Source: Prochlorococcus marinus CUG1433
Lineage (GTDB): Bacteria; Cyanobacteriota; Cyanobacteriia; PCC-6307; Cyanobiaceae
DNA: 64,000 bases
Assembly: GCA_017644425.1 (NCBI GenBank)
Contig: JAEPLN010000001.1
Span: 868,001-932,000 of the forward strand
Direction of reading: 5' to 3'
Below, piece after piece: positions 55,063-64,000 of the stretch. The position numbers were made by a program, and so were the translations under genes. Under the pieces are notes generated by a model that had not been told where the DNA came from, did no database searches, and was given only the letters and a program-made list of their open reading frames with translations. Within the stretch, counting starts at the first letter, position 1. Every line of letters starts with the position of its first letter.

Positions 55063-57504
55063 ATGGATAAGAACAACTTCACTTCTATCTCTCTCCAAGA
55101 AGAAATGCAACGTTCTTATCTGGAATATGCAATGAGTGTAATTGTTGGTCGTGCTCTCCCAGACGCAAGAGATGGACTTAAACCTGTCCAAAGAAGAATA
55201 CTATTTGCAATGTACGAATTAGGTTTAACACCAGATCGACCATTTAGAAAATGTGCAAGAGTTGTTGGAGATGTACTTGGTAAATACCATCCTCATGGAG
55301 ATCAAGCAGTATATGATGCATTAGTAAGACTAGTGCAAAATTTTTCAACTAAATATCCTACTTTGGATGGCCATGGAAATTTTGGATCAGTAGACAATGA
55401 TCCACCGGCAGCCATGAGATATACAGAAACCAGATTAGCGCCAATTGCCTATAAAGGATTCCTTGAAGAAATTGGATCAGAAACAGTAAGTTTCTCAAAC
55501 AACTTTGATGGCTCGCAAAAAGAACCAGATGTTCTTCCAGCTCAACTTCCATTTTTATTATTAAACGGATCATCAGGTATTGCTGTTGGAATGGCAACAA
55601 ACATTCCACCTCATAACTTGGGTGAAATAGTAGATGGTTTAATCGCTTTAATAGAGAATAATGATATAAGCGATAAAAAACTTAATTCCATTATTAAAGG
55701 TCCTGACTTTCCTACAGGCGGAGAACTAATTTATAATCATGCAATAGAAGAACTTTACGAAACTGGAAAAGGATCAATAACAATCAGAGGGGTTATTAAT
55801 AAAGAAGAACTAAATTTAGGCAAAGGTAAACATAAAAGAAATGTATTAATAATTTCAGAACTTCCTTATCAGATAAGTAAAGCAGGCTGGATTGAAAAAC
55901 TAGCAGAAATAGTTAATGCAGGCAAAATTAATGGGATATCCGATATTAGAGATGAGAGCGATAGAGATGGGATGAGAATTCTAATAGAATTAAAAAAAGA
56001 TGCTAATGCTGAAATTGTAATTTCCAATTTATATAAAAAAACAACTCTCCAAACAAACTTTGGTGCAATATTTTTAGCTTTAGTTAAAGGCAAGCCTTGT
56101 CAACTAAACTTAAAACAATATTTAAACTATTTTCTTGAATTTAGAGAAGAAACAATAAGAAAAAGAACCAAATATTTTCTAAAAAGCACTCTCGAAAAAC
56201 TTGAAATCTTGGAGGGCTTATCAAAAGCGACAAAAGATATAAAAAAAGTTATTCAGATCATTGAAGACTCAAAAAATTCCTTAGAAGCTAAATTAAACAT
56301 AATAGATAGTTTTTTCTTGACTGAGAAACAAGCAAATTCAGTTTTAGATATGCCTCTAAAAAAATTAACTGCTCTTGAAAAAAATCAAATTTATGAAGAA
56401 ATAAAAAAATTACAAGAAAAAAAGAATTATTTTCAAAAGTTATTAAATGAAAGAAAATTGTTATTTAAATTACTAATAGAAGAATTATTAATTTTAAAGA
56501 AAAAATACAACATCAAAAGAAAAACAAAATTACTTAAACATATAGATCAGTCTCAAGAAATAGAAACAATTAATAATCGAATTCTTGAAGACCATATCAA
56601 TAAAAAAACAAAATTATGTATTGATAATAGACTTTACTTGAAAAAAATGTTTATAAACAACTATAAGAAATCATTTGATAATATACAAAGGATTATAGAT
56701 AATAAAAATATTCAAAAATTCATATGTAATATTGATAAAAATTTAAAAATAATTGGCATCACTTTTACAGGAAAAGTTTTTCACATTGATTGGGAATCTA
56801 ATATTAATAATGACTATAAATTAGACAATAAAAATCTTGGTAACATAGATCCTAATGAAATAATAAATTTTCATGCAATAAAAAAAGATAATAAAAATTA
56901 TTTATGTATTTTGAATTCAGATGGGAGATTTAAAAAAGTTTTATTTGATGAAGATATGTTTAAGAGCAATAGATCTTTTGCTATCACAAAGTTAAAAAAT
57001 AATATTAAAACAGTTGATTCCTTTATTTCTAATGAAGAAAAAGATTTAATAATATTAACCTCAATTGGAAGGATATTTAAATTTAATTTATCTAATAAAT
57101 TTTTAACACCAACTACTAAACAATCTCAAGGATTAATACTCGCTAAACTTTTGCCATCTGAAAAAATTGTTTCTTGTTACCCATTTGAAAATGGAGAAAA
57201 AATTTATTTAATTTCTAAGTTAGGAAAAATCTTTTGTATTAATAGCAATGAAATTTACTGGGCAAATGAGTTTAAGTTGGGATACTTGAATGAAAAAAAC
57301 CAACTTAAAAACGATTCTTTCTTCAAAATATTACCAAGTAACAATTACATTGATATTGAAACTAATAAAAATAAATCCGCCAGGTTAAATTGTAGAGAAT
57401 TAGATTTCAAATCAAATAAAACAAATTTTTTAATTGACTTTTTAAATTTAGAACAAAATGAATACCTTGAAAATTGTTTTAGACTTGAAAATTATCTCAA
57501 CTAA
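55063..57504 (+). CDS. DNA gyrase/topoisomerase IV subunit A
   Basis: An 813-residue type IIA topoisomerase A subunit. The catalytic Tyr120 lies in [30 protein letters not shown] at the start and [14 protein letters not shown] are the DNA-gate motifs. The C-terminal beta-pinwheel blades are present but I see no canonical GyrA box (QRRGGKG); TTKQSQG is the nearest. It may therefore act more as topoisomerase IV or as a diverged gyrase; a second A subunit is expected elsewhere. The 3' end overlaps purF by four bases on the other strand. Confidence 0.92.
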   Translation: MDKNNFTSISLQEEMQRSYLEYAMSVIVGRALPDARDGLKPVQRRILFAMYELGLTPDRPFRKCARVVGDVLGKYHPHGDQAVYDALVRLVQNFSTKYPTLDGHGNFGSVDNDPPAAMRYTETRLAPIAYKGFLEEIGSETVSFSNNFDGSQKEPDVLPAQLPFLLLNGSSGIAVGMATNIPPHNLGEIVDGLIALIENNDISDKKLNSIIKGPDFPTGGELIYNHAIEELYETGKGSITIRGVINKEELNLGKGKHKRNVLIISELPYQISKAGWIEKLAEIVNAGKINGISDIRDESDRDGMRILIELKKDANAEIVISNLYKKTTLQTNFGAIFLALVKGKPCQLNLKQYLNYFLEFREETIRKRTKYFLKSTLEKLEILEGLSKATKDIKKVIQIIEDSKNSLEAKLNIIDSFFLTEKQANSVLDMPLKKLTALEKNQIYEEIKKLQEKKNYFQKLLNERKLLFKLLIEELLILKKKYNIKRKTKLLKHIDQSQEIETINNRILEDHINKKTKLCIDNRLYLKKMFINNYKKSFDNIQRIIDNKNIQKFICNIDKNLKIIGITFTGKVFHIDWESNINNDYKLDNKNLGNIDPNEIINFHAIKKDNKNYLCILNSDGRFKKVLFDEDMFKSNRSFAITKLKNNIKTVDSFISNEEKDLIILTSIGRIFKFNLSNKFLTPTTKQSQGLILAKLLPSEKIVSCYPFENGEKIYLISKLGKIFCINSNEIYWANEFKLGYLNEKNQLKNDSFFKILPSNNYIDIETNKNKSARLNCRELDFKSNKTNFLIDFLNLEQNEYLENCFRLENYLN

Positions 57505-58961
57505 GATTTATATTCATTTTCAACCCATTGTAGATACTCATCATTTACTGTTTCCGTTACATAAGAACCAGTAAAACAACTCATTTCCAAATCCTTAATA
57601 GAAGATTCACTTATTATTGACTTGCGTAAATTATCAACACTTTGGTAAACGAGGTTATCAATTTCAAGTTGAGCAGCAATTTCACTAATTGTTCTATTAT
57701 GAGCTATTAATTCGTCTCTGTTCGGCATATTTATTCCATAAACGTGAGGAAAACGAACAGGAGGAGCTGCTGATGTAAAAAAAACTTTATTAGCGCCTGC
57801 ATCCTTAGCCATTTGAACAATTTCTTTTGAAGTAGTACCTCTAACTATCGAATCATCAACAATTAGTACATTTTTATTTTTAAACTCTGCACTCATAGCA
57901 TTTAATTTTTGTCTTACAGATTTCTTACGTTTTTGCTGACCAGGCATTATAAATGTTCTACCAACATATCTATTTTTGAAAAAACCTTCCCTATATTCTA
58001 TTCCTAATTGTCTTGCAACTTGCATGGCTGCAGGGCGAGAAGAATCAGGAATAGGCATTACGACATCAACATCTCCAGCATTAATTGTTTCTTTAATTGT
58101 ATCTGCCAAATAATCTCCCATTTTCAAACGAGCTTTATATACAGAAATCCCATTCATAATTGAATCTGGCCTTGCTAAATAAACATATTCAAATGCACAA
58201 GGGAATAACTTTGGATTTTCAGAACATTGCTTAGAAAAAAGCTCACCATTGAGATTTATAAAAATAGCTTCTCCAGGATCTACATCTCTCACAACTTGAT
58301 AATCGTTATTCTCAAGCACTAATGACTCACTTGCAACCATCCATTCTTCTTTGTTGGTTCTTAGTGAAAGTCTTCTTCCTATAACTAAAGGCCTAATACC
58401 AAAAGGATCTCTAAATGCTAATAAACCATGTCCTGAAATTAATGCTATTGAAGCATATGATCCTTGAATTCTCTTATGTAAAGATTTAACCGCATTGAAA
58501 ATAACATCAGGCTCTAATTCTTGATTTTGAATTTGTTCTTGTAATTCTGTTGCAAATACATTTAAAAGCATTTCAGTATCACTTGAAGAATTAGTATGAC
58601 GTTTATCGATATTAAATAATTGCTTTTCTAAATCTCTTGTATTCGTCAAATTACCATTATGTATCAAAACGATTCCATAAGGAGCATTAACGTAAAAAGG
58701 CTGTGCTTCCTCTACGCTTTCCGCTGAACCTTTTGTCGCATATCTAACATGACCTAATCCAATTTTACCAATTAAATTCCTCATATCTCTAGTTCTATAA
58801 GCAGTGTTAACCTGACCTTTAGCCTTATGTAGATGGAAAATTGTATTTTCCATTGTTGCTATACCTGTTGAGTCTTGACCTCTATGCTGAAGAAGCAAAA
58901 GACTATCGTAAATTTGTTGATTTACATCATCTGAAGAAACAATTCCAACTATTCCGCACAT
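57501..58961 (-). CDS. purF: Amidophosphoribosyltransferase
   Basis: A 486-residue enzyme for the first step of purine synthesis. Cys2 after the initiator Met (MCGIVGIV) is the N-terminal nucleophile of the glutaminase. The phosphoribosyltransferase domain has [14 protein letters not shown], the PRPP loop. The segments [16 protein letters not shown] and [16 protein letters not shown] are also as in the family. It follows purL on the same strand, with 44 bases between. Confidence 0.97.
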   Translation of the reverse strand: MCGIVGIVSSDDVNQQIYDSLLLLQHRGQDSTGIATMENTIFHLHKAKGQVNTAYRTRDMRNLIGKIGLGHVRYATKGSAESVEEAQPFYVNAPYGIVLIHNGNLTNTRDLEKQLFNIDKRHTNSSSDTEMLLNVFATELQEQIQNQELEPDVIFNAVKSLHKRIQGSYASIALISGHGLLAFRDPFGIRPLVIGRRLSLRTNKEEWMVASESLVLENNDYQVVRDVDPGEAIFINLNGELFSKQCSENPKLFPCAFEYVYLARPDSIMNGISVYKARLKMGDYLADTIKETINAGDVDVVMPIPDSSRPAAMQVARQLGIEYREGFFKNRYVGRTFIMPGQQKRKKSVRQKLNAMSAEFKNKNVLIVDDSIVRGTTSKEIVQMAKDAGANKVFFTSAAPPVRFPHVYGINMPNRDELIAHNRTISEIAAQLEIDNLVYQSVDNLRKSIISESSIKDLEMSCFTGSYVTETVNDEYLQWVENEYKS

Positions 58962-59005
58962 AACTTAATTTTTTAAAAAATCTGGATTATTGAAAAAAGT
59001 TTTCA

Positions 59006-61342
59006 TTATTTAAAGTTATCTGAAATACTATTATTAAATTTTTCGGTTAAATCATCAACATTAATATTGCAGATATTTTTTTCTTGAATTTTTATCTTGA
59101 GACTTTCATTAGATACATATCCTATTTTTTTGACATATATGCTTGATTTATATTGAAAAGATTCTAAATATGAAAGCCAATCTTTTTCTTTGATTTTATT
59201 AATTGAAAAAATTATTCTAGAACCTCCTTCTGCAAATAGTATATTATCTTCTCTAAAATAATCTTCTTTCAATTCTATCGTTGCACCTTTTGATGAGAGA
59301 ATACAACACTCTGCTAAAGCAATAGCTAAACCGCCATCACTAATATCATGAGCCGACACTACAAGATTTTTTTCAATAGCTTTTCTTAAAAAACTCTGAC
59401 ATAACTTTTCATCGAACAGATCTATTTTTGGTGGTCTTCCCGTAATTTCTCCATGAATATATTCCAAATAAGAACTTGCAGCAATTGTTATTTCTGATTT
59501 ATTAGAGCCAATCAACCAAATTTGATCATTAAAATTTTTCCATCCACTACTAATAGCTTTATCAACATTTTGTATCTTACCAACCATTCCAATCACTGGC
59601 GTAGGATTAATAGGAGTAATTTCATTATTATTATTTTTCGATTCATTATATAAAGAAACATTTCCTCCTGTTACAGGCGTTTCTAAAGCTTTACATGCTT
59701 CAGAGATCCCATTACAGGAAGATGAAAGTTGCCAATATCCTATCTCAGTCTCAGGAGAAGAAAAATTTAAATTATTCGTTATTGCTACTGGCTCAGCCCC
59801 AACGCAACTAACATTCCTTGCAGATTCTGCGACAGCAGCAATGGTTCCTCTATAAGGGTCAAGAGAAACCCATCTACTATTACAATCAACTGATGCCGCA
59901 ACACCTGAGAATATCTTATTTTTATTTTTTTCATTTTGTTCTCTTAATCTTATTACAGCTGCATCAGATTCTCCTGGTTTAAAAACTGTATTTGCTTGTA
60001 CCTGAAAGTCATATTGTTTAAAAATCCATTTTTTTGATGCTATAGATGGATTAGAGAGAAGTTTATTAATAATCTGAGAATATGAAAAAATCTTATTTTC
60101 CTTCTTTGAAAATATTTTTTGATCGTAAATTTCTGGTAAATTATCTTCTCTCCATTCCCATTTTTCTAACAAATAATTCGGTGGATTTTTAATAACATTA
60201 CGAAGATTCACAGGAGTATCATCAGATAAAGCGGAAGTAGGTATTTGGGCAACAATTTTACTTTTATGCGAGATTATGACCTCATTTGTCGAGATTACTT
60301 TACCAATAACATTCGCATATAAACCCCATTTTTTAAATTTTTCAATAAGGAAATCAATTTTTTCCTCCTTAATGACAAACAACATTCTCTCTTGCGATTC
60401 AGATAATAAATATTGATATGAAGACATATTATCTTCTCTTGCAGGAACTAAATCTAAATCAATAAATATCCCTAAATTTCCATTTGCAGCCATTTCTGCA
60501 CTACTACAAGTTAAACCAGCTGCGCCCATATCTTGAGCAGCAATTACATCTCCTGTTTTAAAAGCATCTAGACAGGCTTCAATAAGACTTTTCTCAATAA
60601 ATGGATCGCCTACTTGAACTGCAGGTCTATCATCTAATGATGATGTAGTTAATTCTGAACTAGCAAAACTAGCACCACCAACTCCGTCTCTGCCTGTTGT
60701 ATTTCCAACATATAGTACTGGTGAACCAACACTTTTAGCTCCAGAACAAACAATATCTTTAGTTTCCAAAAGTCCTAAAGCCATAACATTAACTAAAGGA
60801 TTTCCAGAATAACTATCATCAAATTCAATTTCACCTCCAACAGTAGGTACCCCTACACAATTACCATAATGTGAAATACCTGAAACAACTCCACGTAGAA
60901 GATCAATATTAGACGATTTATCAAGATTACCAAAACGCAATGAATTCAATACTGCTATTGGCCTTGCTCCCATTGTGAAAATATCTCTTAATATTCCTCC
61001 TACACCAGTTGCAGCTCCTTGGAAGGGTTCTATTGCAGAAGGATGGTTATGACTTTCTATTTTAAAAACAAGTTTTTGATTATTTCCAACATCAATAACA
61101 CCAGCATTTTCCCCAGGCCCTACCAAAACACTCTTTCCTTTAGTAGGAAATTTGGATAACAAAGGTTTTGAATTTCTATAACAACAATGTTCAGACCACA
61201 TAACACCAAACATTCCTAATTCAGTCCTGTTTGGTTTTCTACTTAATCTTTTACAAATTTCTTCATAATCATCAATTGTCAAATTTTCAACTTTAAGTGC
61301 TTCTTTAAGATCATATAGATCATTATCTTCTGGATTTATCAT
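59006..61342 (-). CDS. purL: Phosphoribosylformylglycinamidine synthase subunit II
   Basis: A 778-residue small-type PurL that uses the separate PurS and PurQ partners. Key segments are MWSEHCCYRNSKPLL near the start, FKIESHNHPSAIEPFQGAATGVGGILRDIFTMGARP, and SAHDISDGGLAIALAE in the second half. It turns FGAR into FGAM with ATP and ammonia. It lies between the PRC-barrel gene and purF, all leftward. Confidence 0.97.
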   Translation of the reverse strand: MINPEDNDLYDLKEALKVENLTIDDYEEICKRLSRKPNRTELGMFGVMWSEHCCYRNSKPLLSKFPTKGKSVLVGPGENAGVIDVGNNQKLVFKIESHNHPSAIEPFQGAATGVGGILRDIFTMGARPIAVLNSLRFGNLDKSSNIDLLRGVVSGISHYGNCVGVPTVGGEIEFDDSYSGNPLVNVMALGLLETKDIVCSGAKSVGSPVLYVGNTTGRDGVGGASFASSELTTSSLDDRPAVQVGDPFIEKSLIEACLDAFKTGDVIAAQDMGAAGLTCSSAEMAANGNLGIFIDLDLVPAREDNMSSYQYLLSESQERMLFVIKEEKIDFLIEKFKKWGLYANVIGKVISTNEVIISHKSKIVAQIPTSALSDDTPVNLRNVIKNPPNYLLEKWEWREDNLPEIYDQKIFSKKENKIFSYSQIINKLLSNPSIASKKWIFKQYDFQVQANTVFKPGESDAAVIRLREQNEKNKNKIFSGVAASVDCNSRWVSLDPYRGTIAAVAESARNVSCVGAEPVAITNNLNFSSPETEIGYWQLSSSCNGISEACKALETPVTGGNVSLYNESKNNNNEITPINPTPVIGMVGKIQNVDKAISSGWKNFNDQIWLIGSNKSEITIAASSYLEYIHGEITGRPPKIDLFDEKLCQSFLRKAIEKNLVVSAHDISDGGLAIALAECCILSSKGATIELKEDYFREDNILFAEGGSRIIFSINKIKEKDWLSYLESFQYKSSIYVKKIGYVSNESLKIKIQEKNICNINVDDLTEKFNNSISDNFK

Positions 61343-61345
61343 TCT

Positions 61346-62053
61346 TTATATCCAAGGGTCATCTTCACTTTTATCTCCTAAAGATCTTGATGTTCTCTCA
61401 TTATTATAAAAACTTTTTTGTTTAAAATCCAAGTTTTCATTTATATCTTCATCTTCTTCCAGCCAATCCTCTATTCTATTGGAAGCTATATTTTTAATAT
61501 CATCAAACTTATCAATAATTTTTTTTCCTTTTTGCAAAAATTCATTCTTTATACTCGATTTTATTAAGAACAAATCATCTAAAGAGTGGTTTTCACAAAA
61601 TACTAGACCTGGTTGTTGATCGACAATATTTTCAAGATTTAATTTCCATCTACTAGAACCTGGAATCTTAGGATTCGTTCGTGAAACTAAGTAATATTTA
61701 ATTTGACCTGTTTTAATTTCAAATAAAAAATCAGCTATTACTCCTATTTTCGAACCATTTGTATTTATTAAATTAGCTTCAATTAAAGTTGGAAACCTAT
61801 TTAAAGTTGCCAGGTCCGATATAGCTGGTTCTCCTTTTACATAAATCTCATTATCTACTATTTGAGAAATTTGATTTAATCTCCAAACATTTCGTTTTAA
61901 ATCAAAATTGGAAGGGCGAGAAGACCATCCTAGTATTCTATGAACGGGAGGATGCATCCAAACATTTTCACCATTTCCATAATGGAGGGCAATATTACCC
62001 TTTACATTGTAATTTAATAGTTCAGTTAATAAAATTTCTTTAGGTAGTTTCAA
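61346..62053 (-). CDS. PRC-barrel-like protein next to dnaN
   Basis: A 235-residue protein starting at TTG, two bases after dnaN. Two weak beta-barrel repeats are likely (RRNVWRLNQISQIVDNEIYVKG-like DLKRNVWRLNQISQIVD and SKIGVIADFLFEIKTGQIKYYLVSR), as in PRC-barrel domains. The tail is acidic (DWLEEDEDINENLD). It is placed between dnaN and purL in picocyanobacteria, which hints at constant linkage; its function is unknown. Confidence 0.82.
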   Translation of the reverse strand: MKLPKEILLTELLNYNVKGNIALHYGNGENVWMHPPVHRILGWSSRPSNFDLKRNVWRLNQISQIVDNEIYVKGEPAISDLATLNRFPTLIEANLINTNGSKIGVIADFLFEIKTGQIKYYLVSRTNPKIPGSSRWKLNLENIVDQQPGLVFCENHSLDDLFLIKSSIKNEFLQKGKKIIDKFDDIKNIASNRIEDWLEEDEDINENLDFKQKSFYNNERTSRSLGDKSEDDPWI

Positions 62054-62054
62054 A

Positions 62055-63212
62055 TCAAGAACGAACCTGAACAGGCATGACTAGATAAGTAAAAGAGTTA
62101 AGATTATCTTCTGGAACTAAGACAGCTGGAGTGGTTGGGAGATTACACTTCAAAATTACATTTTCAGAAGTAATAATTTTTAGACCCTCTAAGAGATATC
62201 TAACATTAAAAGCAATATCAAGATTTTCTCCACAGCAAGATACAGGTAATGATTCCTTCGCACTACCTATCTCTTGTGCATCTGCACTTATTGATGCTAA
62301 ATCTGAATTATCTAAGTTAAATTTCACTACGCTACTTTGCTGATCAGCCAAGACCGCAATTCTTTCGAGTGCATCTATTAACTTTTTTGTATTAAAAGTA
62401 AAAGTCTTTGAAAAAGTATCTGGTATTAATTGTGAATAATTAGGATAAGTGCCTTCCAATGTTCGTGTTGTAATTATTTGATTAGATGAAATAAAAACTA
62501 CTTGACCTTTATCATAAAAAAGCTTTATTGAATTTTCTGAACTTCTTAAAGTTACTAGTTTTTCAATTTCTCTTAAGGATCTAGTTGGAATAGTAACTGA
62601 AAAATCATTTTCATTTAAAGATAAATTGTCTTTCTTTTCAGTATTTTCTCCGTTACTAATTAAAGCAACTGCCAATCTATGACCATCTGTAGAAGCAGAT
62701 TCTAAATAGTTTTGTTTAAAGGTAAGATTAACGCCTGTGAGCAATTGCTTCGAATCATCGTTGCTGGCAGCAAAAATAGTAGATTTTAGAGAAGTTAAAA
62801 AAGAATTAGGTTCAATATTCAAAGAAGTACCACTTTCAACAAATGGCAGGTTTGGGTAATCATCTGAAGGTATACCTTTGAGATTGAAAGAACCTCTATC
62901 ACTTTTGATTAAAATATTATCTAAATTCTCATCCACTTTTAAAGAAACAGGTGTTTCGTTAGGTAATTTATTTACTATTTCAGATAATAGTTTCGCAGGT
63001 ATAGTAATGGCTCCACTATTTTTAACAGTTCCATCAAAAGAGGTTTGAATCCCTAAATTAAGATCGAAACCTGTCAGACTAATTTTATTAGTTCCTTGAT
63101 CAGCTGTTAAAAGTATATTTGCAAGAATTGGATGAGTGGGTCTTGATGCAACTGCTTTGCTTACTAGTTGTATGGCATTATTTAACTCATTTTGATTACA
63201 AATAATTTCCAT
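62055..63212 (-). CDS. dnaN: DNA polymerase III sliding clamp (beta subunit)
   Basis: A 385-residue clamp with the three repeated domains; recognised segments include MEIICNQNELNNAIQLVSKAVASRPTHPILANIL at the start, STDGHRLAVAL in domain II and a C-terminal YLVMPVQVRS (the MP-(V/M)-R-L-like end). It encircles DNA and tethers the polymerase. It reads away from the likely origin upstream; the gap to thrC is 336 bases. Confidence 0.97.
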   Translation of the reverse strand: MEIICNQNELNNAIQLVSKAVASRPTHPILANILLTADQGTNKISLTGFDLNLGIQTSFDGTVKNSGAITIPAKLLSEIVNKLPNETPVSLKVDENLDNILIKSDRGSFNLKGIPSDDYPNLPFVESGTSLNIEPNSFLTSLKSTIFAASNDDSKQLLTGVNLTFKQNYLESASTDGHRLAVALISNGENTEKKDNLSLNENDFSVTIPTRSLREIEKLVTLRSSENSIKLFYDKGQVVFISSNQIITTRTLEGTYPNYSQLIPDTFSKTFTFNTKKLIDALERIAVLADQQSSVVKFNLDNSDLASISADAQEIGSAKESLPVSCCGENLDIAFNVRYLLEGLKIITSENVILKCNLPTTPAVLVPEDNLNSFTYLVMPVQVRS

Positions 63213-63548
63213 CGCAATTTGGAATTTTTTACAATTTCAATATACTTTTTTAATAAGCTAAATTCAATAAATCTTTTTATTCTTTTTTCTAACATAAAAT
63301 TAATAATTAAAAAAATATTTATAGTAGTAGTAGTTATTGTGGAAACTGTGGAATATTTAATTTTAATACCTTTTTTATTAGGTTTAAGAGAAATTTAGAT
63401 AGTGGAAAAAATTTTTTTTATGTTAAATAATTTCTTCTTCAACTAAAAAATTAAAAAATTTTCCACAATTAAAACTAATTGTTATTTGTTTTTCAACAAA
63501 AATATTATTTTTTTAAATGATTTCAACAGACACTAATATTTTTGGATT
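63213..63548. other. Probable chromosomal replication origin (oriC) between dnaN and thrC
   Basis: This 336-base, extremely AT-rich gap lies next to dnaN. It contains one perfect cyanobacterial DnaA box TTTTCCACA (63459-63467) and near matches on the other strand: TGTGGAAAC (63338-63346), TGTGGAATA (63347-63355) and AGTGGAAAA (63401-63409). In picocyanobacteria the origin lies beside dnaN. A role as the unwinding element fits the long A/T runs; activity is inferred. Confidence 0.7.
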
Positions 63549-64000
63549 TTAATATCCAAGAATTTTGGTTATATTTTTTAACGAAGGCTCAACATTTTTT
63601 CTAAAAATAGCTTCATTATTTTTAATAGCACAATCAGGATCTTTCAATCCATTTCCAGTTAAAACACAAACAATAGTGGATTCCTTTTGGATCCTATTCT
63701 TATTTTTTAACAGTCCAGCGACAGATGCTGCACTTGCAGGTTCACAAAAAACTCCTTCTTTGGCAAGAATTTTATAAGCATTGATAATTTCTTCATCAGT
63801 GACTGACTGAAAATCTCCTTTACTCTCTTTTTTTACTTTTTTTGCTTTTTCTCTATTTACAGGGTTCCCAATTCTTATTGCAGTAGCAATTGTTTCTGGA
63901 TCTTTGACTATAATGTTTTGCACTAACGGAGCAGATCCTTCAGCTTGAAAACCCATCATGACTGGTAACTTAAAATTTCTTTTTATCTTTGAATATTCTT
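63549..64000 (-). CDS. thrC: Threonine synthase, C-terminal part
   Basis: The frame is open to the right edge, so the N-terminal part is outside. The visible 150 residues hold LPVMMGFQAEGSAPLV, then ATAIRIGNPVNREKA, DEEIINAYKILAKEGVFCEPASAASVAGLL and IVCVLTGNGLKDPDCA, all typical of the PLP-dependent threonine synthase (fold type II) that makes threonine from O-phosphohomoserine. It ends 336 bases from the dnaN start, convergent on the probable oriC. Confidence 0.94.
   Translation of the reverse strand, partial: EYSKIKRNFKLPVMMGFQAEGSAPLVQNIIVKDPETIATAIRIGNPVNREKAKKVKKESKGDFQSVTDEEIINAYKILAKEGVFCEPASAASVAGLLKNKNRIQKESTIVCVLTGNGLKDPDCAIKNNEAIFRKNVEPSLKNITKILGY

Overview
The window looks like the region around the replication origin of a high-light-type Prochlorococcus (marine picocyanobacterium) chromosome, shown in reverse orientation. 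The evidence is the very AT-rich sequence, the run dnaN, PRC-barrel gene, purL, purF, topoisomerase A subunit, queG, nusB, ftsY, rsbU-like, argH, RRM protein, dus, msrB, grpE, dnaJ, rsgA, murB/murC, gap2, thiL, efp, accB, pdxA, cbiD, guaA, and cyanobacterial hallmarks such as diflavin flavodiiron proteins, a TLP40-like lumenal cyclophilin and a glycine-rich RRM protein. No tRNA, rRNA, IS transposase, integrase or CRISPR array was recognised.

Layout. 1-7.9 kb is core: two flavodiiron protein genes (the first cut by the window edge) separated by a small-gene segment with a candidate sRNA, then an FMN reductase, penicillin-binding protein 2, a small unknown gene pair and a Cas4-like nuclease. 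8-27 kb is an accessory island: secreted or lipoprotein genes (three share an LPP20/FlgT-like pattern), two tandem TPR-sulfotransferases, a rhomboid protease, an acyltransferase with an SGNH domain, a type III restriction-modification pair and small unknown genes. 27-63 kb is tightly packed conserved housekeeping sequence. A likely oriC with DnaA boxes lies between dnaN and a partial thrC at the right edge.

The most interesting structure is in the island. The last codons of guaA (GTIEWE and stop), plus a conserved downstream flank, recur in the same orientation at about 19.57, 17.03 and 12.69 kb. Those at 27.06, 19.57 and 17.03 kb are accompanied by short dyads and ACGGGAAACC-like or ACGTAAAACC-like repeats. 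A further partial copy at 25.6 kb has only the dyad and arm block. The sites cut the island into modules of a few genes each. This looks like repeated site-specific integration, or a cassette array, at the 3' end of guaA, with the recombinase absent from this window.

Gene cooperation in the core: grpE-dnaJ-tusA-like-rsgA form one leftward cluster. murC-murB-ybaB form a rightward one. efp and accB overlap, nusB and the DUF502 gene overlap, and dnaN, the PRC-barrel gene, purL and purF run leftward from the origin. Starts and products of conserved genes are secure. Functions of island small genes are mostly unknown.
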